This document shows positions 43,403 to 53,130 of a DNA stretch of 64,000 nucleotides, piece after piece. The DNA comes from Bifidobacterium sp. GTDB taxonomy: Bacteria > Actinomycetota > Actinomycetes > Actinomycetales > Bifidobacteriaceae. Under the pieces are notes generated by a model. The model made no database searches and had not been told where the DNA came from. It saw nothing but the letters and a program-made list of their open reading frames with translations. Position 1 is the first letter of the stretch; each line of letters begins with the position of its first letter. The position numbers were made by a program, and so were the translations under genes. Where the stretch lies: assembly GCA_022640915.1 (NCBI GenBank), contig JALCCT010000001.1:186001-250000 (forward strand). Direction: 5' to 3'.

Positions 43403-45463
43403 ATGCATACTATGAACCAGCCGGGCACCGCCACGAGCGCTACGACATGGGAGACCGTTAACCGCGTGGTCTATCCGTTGCGCGATCAGGATCTGACTCT
43501 TCCGCTGTACGCCGTCGAATGGACCCGTCCGCATTTGACGGATGACGTGTTCAATCCCCGTCTTAACATGGAGAAACTGCAATTCGACGGCATGAACAAA
43601 TCGGATTTCAGACATCTGGTGAATGAAAGCGTCGAGTCACGGAGCGTCACGTCGGCCGATGACATATTCACCATCGATGCACGCGATACGGTCACGGTGC
43701 GTCAGGGCAAGCACATTTCGTTGTGCACGTTCTTCAACGCCTTCCCCGCGAGCTACTGGAAACGTTGGACCGCCGTTAGCACCGTACGATTCAGCGCGCA
43801 CGTGCGAGGCACGGGAGAGATCATGCTCTATCGGTCCACGGGGCGCGGCCTGTTCTACGCCGTAGCGACCCTCCCGGTGCACACGGAGGGCGAAGAAGAC
43901 GTACTCGTCGAATCGATACTTCCCATGACAGGGTTGCTCGATGGCGGCTATTTCTGGTTCGATGCCAAATCCGACCACCATGCCACGCTCACCATCCGAG
44001 ACGCCGCCTGGTCAGTACCCGTGCAGGAACGATCGGCGTCGGCCCATACGACGCTCTCAGTCGCCATCACCACGTTCAACCGCGCCCCATATTGCCTGCA
44101 TCAGTTGCAGGCGATCGCTCAGGAACCGTCGCTGCGCCAACGATTGGATACCATCTACTGCACGGATCAGGGCACCACGCTGGTTCGGGATGAGTCTGGT
44201 TTCCAAGAGGTCGCCGATGAGCTCGGCCCGCAGTTGACCTATCTACGCCAAACCAACATGGGCGGCTCTGCGGGTTTCTCGCGCGGCATGTATGAGACTC
44301 TTCAGGCCGGGTCGAGTTCCTACACCTTGCTACTAGATGATGACGCAATCAGCGAGCCCGAAGCCATTCTGCGCGCCATGCAGTTTGCGGACTACACCAA
44401 GCATCCCACCATCGTGGGTGGCGGCATGATGCATCTCGATAACCGTACGGTGTTGTACACCCAGGGAGAACGATATGACGCCGCACGAGTGTGGATGAAG
44501 TCCTCACAGGGGCTCGGTTACAATCATGATTTCGCACGCTTTCCGCTGCGCGACTCCCCCGAACGTCACCGTCGTGTCGACTCGGACTTCAATGGCTGGT
44601 GGATGTGCCTTATCCCCACCACGATTATGAAGACCATTGGCCTGTCCATGCCGTTCTTCATCAAATTCGATGACACCGAATACGCTCTGCGAGCGGCGGA
44701 GCATGGTTTCCACACCGTCTGCTTGCCAGGCGTCGCCGTGTGGCACCAGGCTTGGCATGACAAGGACCCATCACGCACCTGGGAAGAATACTTCTTCCAG
44801 CGTAACCGTTGGATCTGTGGATTGTTGCACAGCCCACGGCCTTCACGCCATTTCTCGTTCGAGATGCTATACGGCGACATCAACATCGGCCTCAAACTCG
44901 TCTACTCGGCGCTCCGCCTACGGCATATGGGTATACAAGATATTCTCAAGGGACCCGAGTACATCGTCGAATCGCTGCCTCACAAAATGGCGGAGGTTCG
45001 CAAAGCGCGCCAGGGCTTCGCCGACACCACGCTGCAACCCGACATCGACTCCTTCCCAATGCCGAGCCGTGAATTCGACCAAAGAGCCACGCCCGACACC
45101 TCAAATCACATCAAACGCGCAGGACTCAAAGCCATCGTGGGCGCACTTGTGTCCCGCGGCAACGGCACGCATGACGCTCGACCGGACGTCGCCATTCCGG
45201 CGGATCAAGCGATCTGGCGGTCATTCGTCGGCATCAATTCAGCGTTGGTCACCTCTCCGGATGGCAGCACCGTCGCCTGGTGTCGGAGAGATAGTAAACT
45301 CTTCCGGCAACAGATCCGAGAAGGCCGGCGACTGGCACGCACGTTATTGGCCCAGTGGAGCGATCTATCGCAACGGTACCGCGACTACGACATGGCCAGC
45401 GTCAATGTCTGGGGACGGATTTTCAAGACCGAGACCATCCACGACGAGCAGCAGAGGCAATAA
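43403..45463 (+). CDS. GlfT2-like galactofuranosyltransferase
   Basis: 686 aa from the ATG at 43403 (MHTMNQPGTATSATTWETVN), chosen because of the -10 box 7 nt upstream. Same layout as mycobacterial GlfT2: an N-terminal beta domain (to about 190), a GT-A domain beginning TLSVAITTFNRAPYCLHQLQ, NMGGSAGFSRGMYE, metal-binding YTLLLDDDAISEPEAI, FIKFDDTEYALRAAEHGF with catalytic Asp, and WHQAWHDKDPSRTWEEYFFQ, then a helical C-terminus. GlfT2 polymerises galactofuranose; this is one of two such enzymes here. Ends at a long inverted repeat shared with the ABC gene. Confidence 0.9.
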   Translation: MHTMNQPGTATSATTWETVNRVVYPLRDQDLTLPLYAVEWTRPHLTDDVFNPRLNMEKLQFDGMNKSDFRHLVNESVESRSVTSADDIFTIDARDTVTVRQGKHISLCTFFNAFPASYWKRWTAVSTVRFSAHVRGTGEIMLYRSTGRGLFYAVATLPVHTEGEEDVLVESILPMTGLLDGGYFWFDAKSDHHATLTIRDAAWSVPVQERSASAHTTLSVAITTFNRAPYCLHQLQAIAQEPSLRQRLDTIYCTDQGTTLVRDESGFQEVADELGPQLTYLRQTNMGGSAGFSRGMYETLQAGSSSYTLLLDDDAISEPEAILRAMQFADYTKHPTIVGGGMMHLDNRTVLYTQGERYDAARVWMKSSQGLGYNHDFARFPLRDSPERHRRVDSDFNGWWMCLIPTTIMKTIGLSMPFFIKFDDTEYALRAAEHGFHTVCLPGVAVWHQAWHDKDPSRTWEEYFFQRNRWICGLLHSPRPSRHFSFEMLYGDINIGLKLVYSALRLRHMGIQDILKGPEYIVESLPHKMAEVRKARQGFADTTLQPDIDSFPMPSREFDQRATPDTSNHIKRAGLKAIVGALVSRGNGTHDARPDVAIPADQAIWRSFVGINSALVTSPDGSTVAWCRRDSKLFRQQIREGRRLARTLLAQWSDLSQRYRDYDMASVNVWGRIFKTETIHDEQQRQ

Positions 45464-45470
45464 GCCTGCA

Positions 45471-45541
45471 CCAGGCTATATGAGACAGGCCCCGTCAATC
45501 GCATCCAAAGGGGTGCCCGGGGCCTGTCTCATATAGCTTGG
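45471..45541. terminator. Long inverted repeat between the GlfT2-like and ABC exporter genes
   Basis: Arms 45471-45494 and 45518-45541 (24 nt) pair throughout except one wobble pair, around a 23-nt loop. Placed between convergent genes; functions probably in both directions. Confidence 0.8.
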
Positions 45542-45621
45542 TGAGTGCCGTCACCAAGCAACCCGAGATGATGGCACTCCCCATGCCATGATCTGGTTGG
45601 AGTTGTCGTCCACGTACGTCT

Positions 45622-46962
45622 TCATACGGTCAAAGCTGTGCGGCCATCAACAGCAACCCAGCCCGGTGTGTTCGGAACGATCTCAACTGCGTCATCCTGT
45701 ACCGGGGTGATCTGCACCGCACGCTGGCTGAGCAGCGCATAGTCCTCGTTTCGCTTATTCCGGATCGCGAAACTACAGGCGTTCTCGTCCAACGCGACTC
45801 CCACGGCATCGGTCGCCTTCGGATTGTCGACCACCGGCACTCGCAGTGAGGTGATGAGACGGAATTCCCCGTTGTTGAATAGATCGAGAGGCAGACTGAA
45901 CCGGATGGTGTGATGTCCGTGTTCCTTGATCTTCAACACCTTGGCACCGGTATCGTAGGTGATGCCGCCGCGTCGCACATCATGTAATGCGATCGCAAGG
46001 TAGAAGTCTCCCGGTTCGTCATACTGGTACTCCACGTCGAAGACGAACGGCTCCCTACCGGTGCACACCTGAGGCGAGACCGCGATGGTACGCAAGACCG
46101 GGCAATGCTCATCGAGCCCGTTGGGATATCCTCCACGCGCTTCCTGTCGGCGCTCCGACTCCCGCTGCTCAGCGGAGAGGTTCGCCAAAGTGTACTGCTG
46201 CGACACGGTTTCCGGGTCACCCATGGCTTCGACTTCACCATCTGAGATCATCAGAGCACGGGTGCAGTATTTCTTGACGGAACCCATATCGTGGGTCACG
46301 AGAATCACAGTTTTCGTCGGATCTTTCTTGATCTCCGTGAAGAAGTCATTGCACTTGCGTTGGAACGCCTCGTCACCGACGGCCAGCACCTCGTCGAGTA
46401 CCAGAATGTCACCCTGCGCTTTGATGGCCACGGAGAAGGCGAGCCGCACCTGCATACCCGAAGAGTAATTCTTGAGCTTCTGATCCATGAAGTCTTGCAA
46501 CTCTGCGAATTCGACGATGTCGTCATACATCGCGTCAACCTGGTCATGGGTGAATCCCAGCAGTGCACCATTGAGATACACGTTTTCACGACCGGTGAGC
46601 TCGGGGTTGAAGCCAACTCCCAATTCGATGAACGGCACGAGCTTACCGACTGCCTTGATGCTGCCAGTATCGGGATAATAGATCTGCGAGATGAGCTTCA
46701 GAAGCGTGGACTTACCGCCACCATTGCGCCCCACGATACCGAAGAATTCGCCTTGGTGTACGTCGAAGCTGATGTCCTTGAGCACATCGAGACTGCGAAA
46801 TCCCTTGATGCCTTTGGTCCAGTTGATGACGGCCTGTTTCAGCCCGGTCGCTTGCTCGGTGGGAAGCTTGAATGATTTCGAAATGTGGTCGACCGACAGA
46901 ATGATCGGCGACTTGGAGAAGTCTCTGCGGAACACCCCGCTGTCTTCCTGCTGCTTCTTCAT
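45622..46962 (-). CDS. Polysaccharide ABC exporter ATPase (Wzt/TagH type) with C-terminal carbohydrate-binding-like domain
   Basis: 446 aa. Walker A GIVGRNGGGKSTLLKLIS near 79-95, the polysaccharide-exporter hallmark FIELGVGFNPELTGRENVYL near 119-138, signature NYSSGMQVRLAFSVA near 175, Walker B DILVLDEVLAVGDEAF near 195. The last 170 residues form a beta-rich Wzt_C-like domain (EPFVFDVEYQYDEPGDFYLA) that can recognise the terminal modification of the glycan. With the permease just upstream (stop and start overlap by 1 nt) it exports a lipid-linked glycan. Confidence 0.93.
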   Translation of the reverse strand: MKKQQEDSGVFRRDFSKSPIILSVDHISKSFKLPTEQATGLKQAVINWTKGIKGFRSLDVLKDISFDVHQGEFFGIVGRNGGGKSTLLKLISQIYYPDTGSIKAVGKLVPFIELGVGFNPELTGRENVYLNGALLGFTHDQVDAMYDDIVEFAELQDFMDQKLKNYSSGMQVRLAFSVAIKAQGDILVLDEVLAVGDEAFQRKCNDFFTEIKKDPTKTVILVTHDMGSVKKYCTRALMISDGEVEAMGDPETVSQQYTLANLSAEQRESERRQEARGGYPNGLDEHCPVLRTIAVSPQVCTGREPFVFDVEYQYDEPGDFYLAIALHDVRRGGITYDTGAKVLKIKEHGHHTIRFSLPLDLFNNGEFRLITSLRVPVVDNPKATDAVGVALDENACSFAIRNKRNEDYALLSQRAVQITPVQDDAVEIVPNTPGWVAVDGRTALTV

Positions 46963-47798
46963 TACATAACCTCCGCGAACTTACGGCTATTGCGCCTGAA
47001 CAGATAGACACCAAGCCACAGCACTAGTACCGTGAGCGCCACGGGGATGAGCTTGACGCCCCAGTTGTTGAACTCGCTCCAAATCGTGGGCTGTGTCTCT
47101 GGCGCGACGAAATTGTGCCGGATATCCTGAATGGTCTGCGCGAAGGGGTTGAGCAACTCAAGGCGCGCGAGCACGGCATATAGACCGCCACGATTGGTGA
47201 CGTATGTCAGCGGGTAGATGATCGGCATGCCATAGAAGATCACCTGCTGGAGCACCTCCCAGATATGCGTGACGTCACGGAAATACACGTACAACGTCGC
47301 CATGAGCAAGGTGACGGCCAGCGTCACAATATATAACTGGGCGACATTGATGGGAAGCAGCAACACCCGCCAAGTGAACTTGACTCGTACGATGAACGCG
47401 AAGACCAGCACCACGACCAGATTGATACCAAAGCTGATGAGCGCTCCGATGGTAGCGGAGACCACGACGATGTAGTTCGGGAAATGGATCTTACGCAGCA
47501 GATCACCGCGGTCCACAACGGAACGCAGGCCGATGTTGGTGGACTCCGTAACAAACTGCCAGGAGCTGATGCCCAGCAGCAGCACAACCGGATAGGTCGA
47601 CGTGCCGTCAGACATGCGCAGGAACCGCGCGAACACAACGTACATTACGCAGAACAGCATCAACGGTTTCAGCACCGACCAAGCCACACCGAGGAACGAA
47701 CCCTGGTAACGCAGCTTGAAATCGGTCTTCACCAAACCCCGCAGCACGGTCCACGCATACCGATACCGGTCTGATATCCTCTTCACCAAATGATTCAC
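46962..47798 (-). CDS. Polysaccharide ABC exporter permease (Wzm/TagG type)
   Basis: 278 aa from the GTG at 47798, preferred because TAAGAT lies exactly 7 nt upstream; a longer frame with TTG at 47846 has no support. It has the ABC-2 permease form: KTDFKLRYQGSFLGVAWSVL near 24-43, six membrane helices, and the loop VIFYGMPIIYPLTYV near 190. Exports undecaprenyl- or lipid-linked polymer together with the ATPase. Lies 63 bp downstream of the SDR gene and may be served by both its own and the upstream promoter. Confidence 0.9.
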   Translation of the reverse strand: MNHLVKRISDRYRYAWTVLRGLVKTDFKLRYQGSFLGVAWSVLKPLMLFCVMYVVFARFLRMSDGTSTYPVVLLLGISSWQFVTESTNIGLRSVVDRGDLLRKIHFPNYIVVVSATIGALISFGINLVVVLVFAFIVRVKFTWRVLLLPINVAQLYIVTLAVTLLMATLYVYFRDVTHIWEVLQQVIFYGMPIIYPLTYVTNRGGLYAVLARLELLNPFAQTIQDIRHNFVAPETQPTIWSEFNNWGVKLIPVALTVLVLWLGVYLFRRNSRKFAEVM

Positions 47799-47805
47799 GG
47801 TTGGT

Positions 47806-47811
47806 ATCTTA
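47806..47811 (-). promoter_or_regulatory. -10 box for a leaderless permease mRNA
   Basis: TAAGAT on the minus strand, then 7 nt (ACCAACC) and GTG at 47798. Confidence 0.45.
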
Positions 47812-47861
47812 TCAGCGGTCTGCCCTATGACAGTATGCACATGCAAACATCTTACATTCCG

Positions 47862-48998
47862 TCACATTGGGGATGATGCGGATATAATGCGCAGTGTACG
47901 AGCAAGACCGTCCGTCAGCCCATATCTCGCCGACCACCCCAGCCCTCTTAACCTCGTGGAGTCCATTACGGCATATTGCGCGGTGGAGTATCCGGAACGT
48001 TCAACATCGTCAGGAATATCAGTGCGCACAGAAACCCCACAGATATGTGCCACGTGTTGAGCAAGATCCAGCAGCCGTATGTCCGAACGAGAATCGGCAA
48101 TATTGTAAGCCGTGCCACGATGACCCCGAAGTAGGCAATAGAATAATCCTGCCACTACATCTGCAACATATGCATAGGAAAACATCTGGTTTCCTGAACT
48201 CTTCAAGATGATGTCATGCCCGGATAACCCACGATGCAAGAACTGCGACAAAGCCTTCGAATCGTCACGGTGGAGAGTTGGCCCATATGTCCGAGCTATA
48301 CGAGGAATCACTGGACTAATACCACGCTGGGCCATATATGCTTGGCATAACGATTCCCCGAGTCTTTTCGACTCAGGGTAGGCCGCACGCAGCGTATTAC
48401 TGTCGATATAGCCACAGTAATCCTCGCCGAATGGGTGAACATCGCCACGGCTCCGGCCATAAATCTCTACAGAAGAGGCAAACACAAAATCATTAGGCTG
48501 TGCGTCGCCCAGATTCCGTCTGCATCGAGCTTGGTGCTCCAGGAGATTCCGGAGTCCGATAACGTTCGATGTAATGGTACCGATGGGATCCGTGGCATAT
48601 CCGAGAGGATGTGTCACGCTGGCCAAATGAAATGTGATGTCGCAATATTGGTGTGGTACGGAGCCGATAGCTGAGACATCGATGCTTTCGAACTGAAACC
48701 ACTTCTCGTCATAATATGGGAACCGTTGCCTTGCACGTTCGATGTCCCTGCCCAAAGCCACGACACGGCAATCTAGATGATGATCGTGCCGCATTGTCAT
48801 CAACACATCGATTAGGAAAGTCCCAATCATGCCAGTGGCACCTGAAACCATGATAATGGAACCGTCAAGCACTTCCCAAGGTAGAGGCAACGAAGCGCAA
48901 TACTGCAGATCTTCTTGATATAGTGCCGAAGACAGCCGTGATCGATGGCCATGTCCATCGCTTTGTAACTCTTCTGTCACATTATTGTCAGCACTCAC
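47862..48998 (-). CDS. NAD-dependent epimerase/dehydratase (extended SDR)
   Basis: 378 aa from a GTG at 48998 overlapping the stop of the preceding gene (GTGA). NAD-binding MVSGATGMIGTFLIDVL near 50-66, catalytic SSVEIYG plus YPESKRLGE near 215 (YxxxK), and RIARTYGP near 245. Extended SDRs act on nucleotide sugars or CDP-polyols; next to an IspD-like cytidylyltransferase and LicD it may build or modify a CDP-activated unit. Third gene of a LicD, IspD-like, SDR series. Substrate not deducible. Confidence 0.82.
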   Translation of the reverse strand: MSADNNVTEELQSDGHGHRSRLSSALYQEDLQYCASLPLPWEVLDGSIIMVSGATGMIGTFLIDVLMTMRHDHHLDCRVVALGRDIERARQRFPYYDEKWFQFESIDVSAIGSVPHQYCDITFHLASVTHPLGYATDPIGTITSNVIGLRNLLEHQARCRRNLGDAQPNDFVFASSVEIYGRSRGDVHPFGEDYCGYIDSNTLRAAYPESKRLGESLCQAYMAQRGISPVIPRIARTYGPTLHRDDSKALSQFLHRGLSGHDIILKSSGNQMFSYAYVADVVAGLFYCLLRGHRGTAYNIADSRSDIRLLDLAQHVAHICGVSVRTDIPDDVERSGYSTAQYAVMDSTRLRGLGWSARYGLTDGLARTLRIISASSPM

Positions 48999-49720
48999 TT
49001 CAACCAGCTGTCCTCGTCACTCGTAATATACGCTTTAAAGAGCTCAAGATCCGCTCTTGTCGTCAATTTGATGTTCTTATCGGATCCTTCGGCGAAATGC
49101 AAGCGCTCGCCCATGTCGACCATCAAAGTGTTCGTGTAACTCGACCCCCCGATGCCGATTCCTTGAGCGAAAGCTTTGCGGTAAACGTCACGGAGTTTGC
49201 CAAATCGGTACGCTTGGGGAGTTGACACTCTCCGAATGACCTCGCGTGGAATATACTGGGTGGTTGTTGAGGGATCCCCCTGATCAACTAGGAAGATCTG
49301 CTCGTTGTATGGCGTGGAAGTTACTGCGTTACCGTATCGTTTACATACACGGATCACATCAGTTAGCACCGCAGAGTCGGTTAGTGGGCGTATCCCGTCG
49401 TGAATAATGACAATGTCGCCGTCATCGAGTTCATTAGTTAGATGCTCTACACCATTGTGAATTGATTCCTGCACCGACTTTCCGCCGGGGGCAACCCACT
49501 TAAGTTTAGTGATATTGAACTGCTTAGCATATGCCTCGACCACAGCCGACCAACCGTCGATACACACCACCTCAATGGCATCTACTTCAGGATGCCGTTG
49601 AAAACTCTCGAGGGTATAGACCAGTACGGGGCGGTCAAATACATTGATGAATTGCTTGGGGATATCCTGCCCCATTCGGGTTCCGGCCCCTCCTGCGACA
49701 ATCAACGCTACAGTGCGCAT
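48995..49720 (-). CDS. IspD/TarI-like cytidylyltransferase
   Basis: 241 aa, ATG at 49720 with AGGGGAG 9 nt upstream. ALIVAGGAGTRMGQDIPKQF at 5-24 is the CTP-binding motif of IspD/TarI proteins; IIHDGIRPLTDSAVL near 107 and YIPREVIRRVSTPQAYRF near 160 follow. IspD serves the non-mevalonate route, but this organism has mevalonate-pathway genes, so a TarI-type role (CDP-ribitol, CDP-glycerol or similar for phosphopolyol decoration) is more likely. Located between licD-like and SDR genes, 29 bp after the former. Confidence 0.87.
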   Translation of the reverse strand: MRTVALIVAGGAGTRMGQDIPKQFINVFDRPVLVYTLESFQRHPEVDAIEVVCIDGWSAVVEAYAKQFNITKLKWVAPGGKSVQESIHNGVEHLTNELDDGDIVIIHDGIRPLTDSAVLTDVIRVCKRYGNAVTSTPYNEQIFLVDQGDPSTTTQYIPREVIRRVSTPQAYRFGKLRDVYRKAFAQGIGIGGSSYTNTLMVDMGERLHFAEGSDKNIKLTTRADLELFKAYITSDEDSWLK

Positions 49721-49749
49721 TATTTCTATTCTCCCCTATCCAAAACAGG

Positions 49750-50931
49750 TTATGCAGAAACAGTACCGTTGTCCTCACTGTCATCTGCTGCGGTGGATTG
49801 TCTGGAATCGACGCCCTCTGCATATGCTTGAATAACCTTCGCATCAACTTGCGCAAGCTTGCGTCGATCGACATGTTCGAAGTGCAGCCCAACATCATTC
49901 GGTAACGAGAGAATATTGCCGTACGCCCCGGCAAGCAGATATTCAAAGTTGGCGGGAACGGCATATTCACCATCCCCAAACTTCAAATGTTTGAGAGGGA
50001 AAGTCTCCTTGGTGCCACTGATCCAACGAAAACCACTCGGGTGATTCATGTTGTCGAACGACCTGATAATGCCGAGGGCTTGCTCGCGAGAACAAATGAG
50101 ACCAGAGTGTTGCAATGATTCAAGACCAGCATCAAACACCGCTGAAATGGCATGGCCCGCAACAGTGTCGTCTTGCACGTACACACTCTTATCCCATGCC
50201 GCGTGAATAACCGGATCCGATTCTGCTCGTGCAATCGTCTGGTTACGAATATTCTGCATAAGTTCAAAACCCGAGTCATCCGCGGAACGGCACCAATCAA
50301 AAATGAATAGATCGATAAATCCGGGTATTCGAAGATCACGAGGAGCGAACCGCACCTGTCTACAGTGGACGATGCGATCCCACACTACTGTAATTTTGTA
50401 GTGGGTATCTGCGCTCAGAATTGCAATCAAGCGGCTGAGATCATCTCGCATGATGCCAAGATCAAGATCGTCATCCCAAGGAATGAAACCTTGATGGCGA
50501 ACCGCTCCCAACAAGGTTCCACCGACCAACCAATAGTTCTCAATCCCGTGTTCCCGGCATATTGCAGCAAAGTCCTTAAGCATCCGAGCAAGCGCTGACT
50601 GCAACAACCCCAAATCACCCGATGCCTTCGGAAGATTGGAGAAGAAACGTCGCCTTGCCTGAATATCGCTTTCTTCAGGTTGACGATATTGCGCCCAGAA
50701 TCGGATTTCGTCTTTGGCTCTTTCGGCCATCTGACCATCGTGAACTTGTGCAATCTGCTCTCGCAGATTATTCAATTCACCATGAAGTCCATCAATCGAC
50801 TTTCCATCATGTGCAATTTGTTCGCTAAGCAGCCGATTGTCACGTTCCAAGCGCTCGAGACGCTCCATGACGATCTGCATCGATCGTTCGGATGGCCAGA
50901 GAAACCGAGTACGAAGTTTTCGTAACGACAA
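49750..50931 (-). CDS. LicD-family phosphotransferase
   Basis: 393 aa. An N-terminal coiled coil (about residues 15-70, MERLERLERDNRLLSEQ) precedes the LicD domain with GTLLGAVRHQGFIPWDDD near 160-177 and a DLFIFD segment near 235. LicD proteins transfer phosphocholine or phosphopolyol from CDP-carriers to surface glycans, which suits the IspD-like gene 29 bp downstream. The start is uncertain: TTG at 50931 with weak GGA, or ATG at 50880. First gene of the operon. Confidence 0.85.
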   Translation of the reverse strand: MSLRKLRTRFLWPSERSMQIVMERLERLERDNRLLSEQIAHDGKSIDGLHGELNNLREQIAQVHDGQMAERAKDEIRFWAQYRQPEESDIQARRRFFSNLPKASGDLGLLQSALARMLKDFAAICREHGIENYWLVGGTLLGAVRHQGFIPWDDDLDLGIMRDDLSRLIAILSADTHYKITVVWDRIVHCRQVRFAPRDLRIPGFIDLFIFDWCRSADDSGFELMQNIRNQTIARAESDPVIHAAWDKSVYVQDDTVAGHAISAVFDAGLESLQHSGLICSREQALGIIRSFDNMNHPSGFRWISGTKETFPLKHLKFGDGEYAVPANFEYLLAGAYGNILSLPNDVGLHFEHVDRRKLAQVDAKVIQAYAEGVDSRQSTAADDSEDNGTVSA

Positions 50932-51075
50932 TTCAAATCCATTTCTTTTGCTGGTTCATTGTCGCACAATGATACTCTTCCCTCCGTGAATCCGCTGTGA
51001 ATTCGCTAAGAGGCATCGGGGCAGCACACGTAAGTTATGCAGACATGTGATGCCCGAAGAAAATGCCCAGCGCCC

Positions 51076-52944
51076 TCAGACCATTTGCAGGTAGTGCTTC
51101 CAGTACTTCACCGAAGTCAACTCAGGACGGGCAGCGGAATATTCCTGACGCAGTCGCCCGATATTGGCCTTGTAATAGCGCAGGTCGCGCTCATAACGCT
51201 TGACGATCTCTGTATATGCATCAGCGCTTTTGACTCGAATAGCACCCTTTTTGTTGTACCAGTCAATCACGATGAGGTACTTCTTACCGCGAATCACGCC
51301 AGCTGGGTAAGCCCAGCCAAGCAGCGGGATCACCGCGTAGCCCTGACCATCGGATTTCATGAATCGTTGCCCGTTGTTGGTCACATAATCCTGCAACCGT
51401 TCGGGAATGGTGCGCGGAACGTCGTCATCAACGATTTGTCTCGTGACATCCTTGATGTTGAAACCATCGATATGGAGTTCTTCCGCCTGATGCTGCAACT
51501 CGTCAAAAGACACCAAAGTTTCCTTGTGCTTATTGGCCCCCATGAAGGTCTCTTCGGCGACACCGGGCTTGGAAATAAATTGCGGTCCCTTGAGAAAATC
51601 CTCGAAGGCATCAAGGCAGAGCTTTGCGTTGATATAACCGAATTTTTTGAGCTCAAGCCGAATATTGTTGTGCAGTTCATGCATGAAGTCCGAATTCGGC
51701 GCGAAACCGGTGGTGCACTGGGCGATCATAGTATTGCGCGTGGTCTGATATCGCTCGACTGCGGCGTTGTAACGAACGTGGAACGACATGTGCCAAATGC
51801 ACAGCCCGTTCATGGTGATGAGTTCGCGGCGGCAGCGCGTGCCGTATTCTGCATCGTCACAACGCACAAACACAGGAAGCGGCAAACCCTCGTCTTTGAT
51901 CACGCTAATGGGAATGCAGCAATACCACCAGGCTGCATAACGCTGCTCAGGCCGCACCCGTTTAGGAACCCGGAAGGCCTCGTTGAATACCACATCTTCA
52001 AACTGCGTGAGCCGCAGCGGCGGCTTTGCAGGTGTGAAAGATCCGCCATCAGCCATGTATCCAGTGTCCTCCCACTGGTCCTCACCGACCTCGTAGTTGA
52101 GCATGGCCCCGCTGATCATGGCATCGGAGTAGTCATCCTTGAGAATGCGCAACAGATTGTAGGTTCGTTTGATGCTTTCTGGAGAAACGGCAACGTCGTC
52201 ATCCATCAGCAGCACGTTCGTTGCAGGTGTCTTCTGCTCCATGGCCTCGATCATGCCACGCGTGAAACCGCCTGCACCCCCAACGTTCTGGTTGGGGCGG
52301 ATGGTGACATGCTCATCACTGAGTTTGTCGACGTCCAATGTACGGCCATTATCGATGACATACATGTGGAAATGGTCGGCGATCTCTTCTGAAGAAGCAA
52401 GGATGTCTTGCTGGATCAACGAGATGTTGCGCTCGATATAGCTTTCTTTTTTGAACGTTGTAGTCGCCAGAGCAAGCTCAACCGGTCGCAAATCACCCTC
52501 ATATTCCAACGCGTAATAGCTATTGCGTAGAGCAACCTGGCCGTCGGTGGAAATGACAAATCCAACGATTACGGCGTCGTCATCAACCTGAAGATCAATA
52601 TCGACATGTTGCCAATCCTGCGATGCAGCCAGTTCACGAGGCTTCCCCACCGATTCTGGATGAGCTGAGAACACGCCACCCTTGGTTTGCTGCACCGCGA
52701 GCGCCGCACCTTTGAGCTCAAGGTGCAGAACGAACTTCGTCGCCCGGGTGTATTTACGAAGTTTCTGCACCGACAATGAATTGAAGTACGTTGAAAAGTC
52801 GTATGTGCCCTTGCCATACAACAGCCACGAGCCGTCAGTCTTGTTCTCGATGACATCGCCATCAGCTTTGCAGTAGAGCGAAGGGTAGCTCAGTGAGCGC
52901 GGGTTCTTCTCCAGCAGTACACTGGCGAATTTCATTGTTGGCAT
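51076..52944 (-). CDS. GlfT2-like galactofuranosyltransferase (second copy)
   Basis: 622 aa from the ATG at 52944 (MPTMKFASVLLEKNPRSL), AGAGG 5-6 nt upstream. Beta-sandwich N-terminus, then GT-A: ELALATTTFKKESYIERNIS, NVGGAGGFTRGMIEAM, LLMDDDVAVSPESI, FVRCDDAEYGTRCR, and IWHMSFHVRYNAAVERYQTT; a helical C-terminus rich in Lys/Tyr. Closer to mycobacterial GlfT2 in length than the enzyme at 43403. Two GlfT2-like enzymes suggest alternating linkages or two polymer segments. Confidence 0.9.
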   Translation of the reverse strand: MPTMKFASVLLEKNPRSLSYPSLYCKADGDVIENKTDGSWLLYGKGTYDFSTYFNSLSVQKLRKYTRATKFVLHLELKGAALAVQQTKGGVFSAHPESVGKPRELAASQDWQHVDIDLQVDDDAVIVGFVISTDGQVALRNSYYALEYEGDLRPVELALATTTFKKESYIERNISLIQQDILASSEEIADHFHMYVIDNGRTLDVDKLSDEHVTIRPNQNVGGAGGFTRGMIEAMEQKTPATNVLLMDDDVAVSPESIKRTYNLLRILKDDYSDAMISGAMLNYEVGEDQWEDTGYMADGGSFTPAKPPLRLTQFEDVVFNEAFRVPKRVRPEQRYAAWWYCCIPISVIKDEGLPLPVFVRCDDAEYGTRCRRELITMNGLCIWHMSFHVRYNAAVERYQTTRNTMIAQCTTGFAPNSDFMHELHNNIRLELKKFGYINAKLCLDAFEDFLKGPQFISKPGVAEETFMGANKHKETLVSFDELQHQAEELHIDGFNIKDVTRQIVDDDVPRTIPERLQDYVTNNGQRFMKSDGQGYAVIPLLGWAYPAGVIRGKKYLIVIDWYNKKGAIRVKSADAYTEIVKRYERDLRYYKANIGRLRQEYSAARPELTSVKYWKHYLQMV

Positions 52945-53130
52945 ATACACCTCTTTGCATTCCATCCATCCAACTATCCGTATGCATGGTATCGAACGGG
53001 GGGTACTGACGTCACCAATACACTAACACCATAAAATGCCAACACGATCAAGTCTCAAGACAATATCGACGATATCCACTCTAGCCTTTAGAAGATTCGA
53101 CAAAGGTTCTTTTTAATTGAACACGTCGTC

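Noticed and set aside
51037..52392. 451-codon frame opposite the second GlfT2-like gene
   Set aside because: Antisense shadow of a gene with full GT-A motifs.
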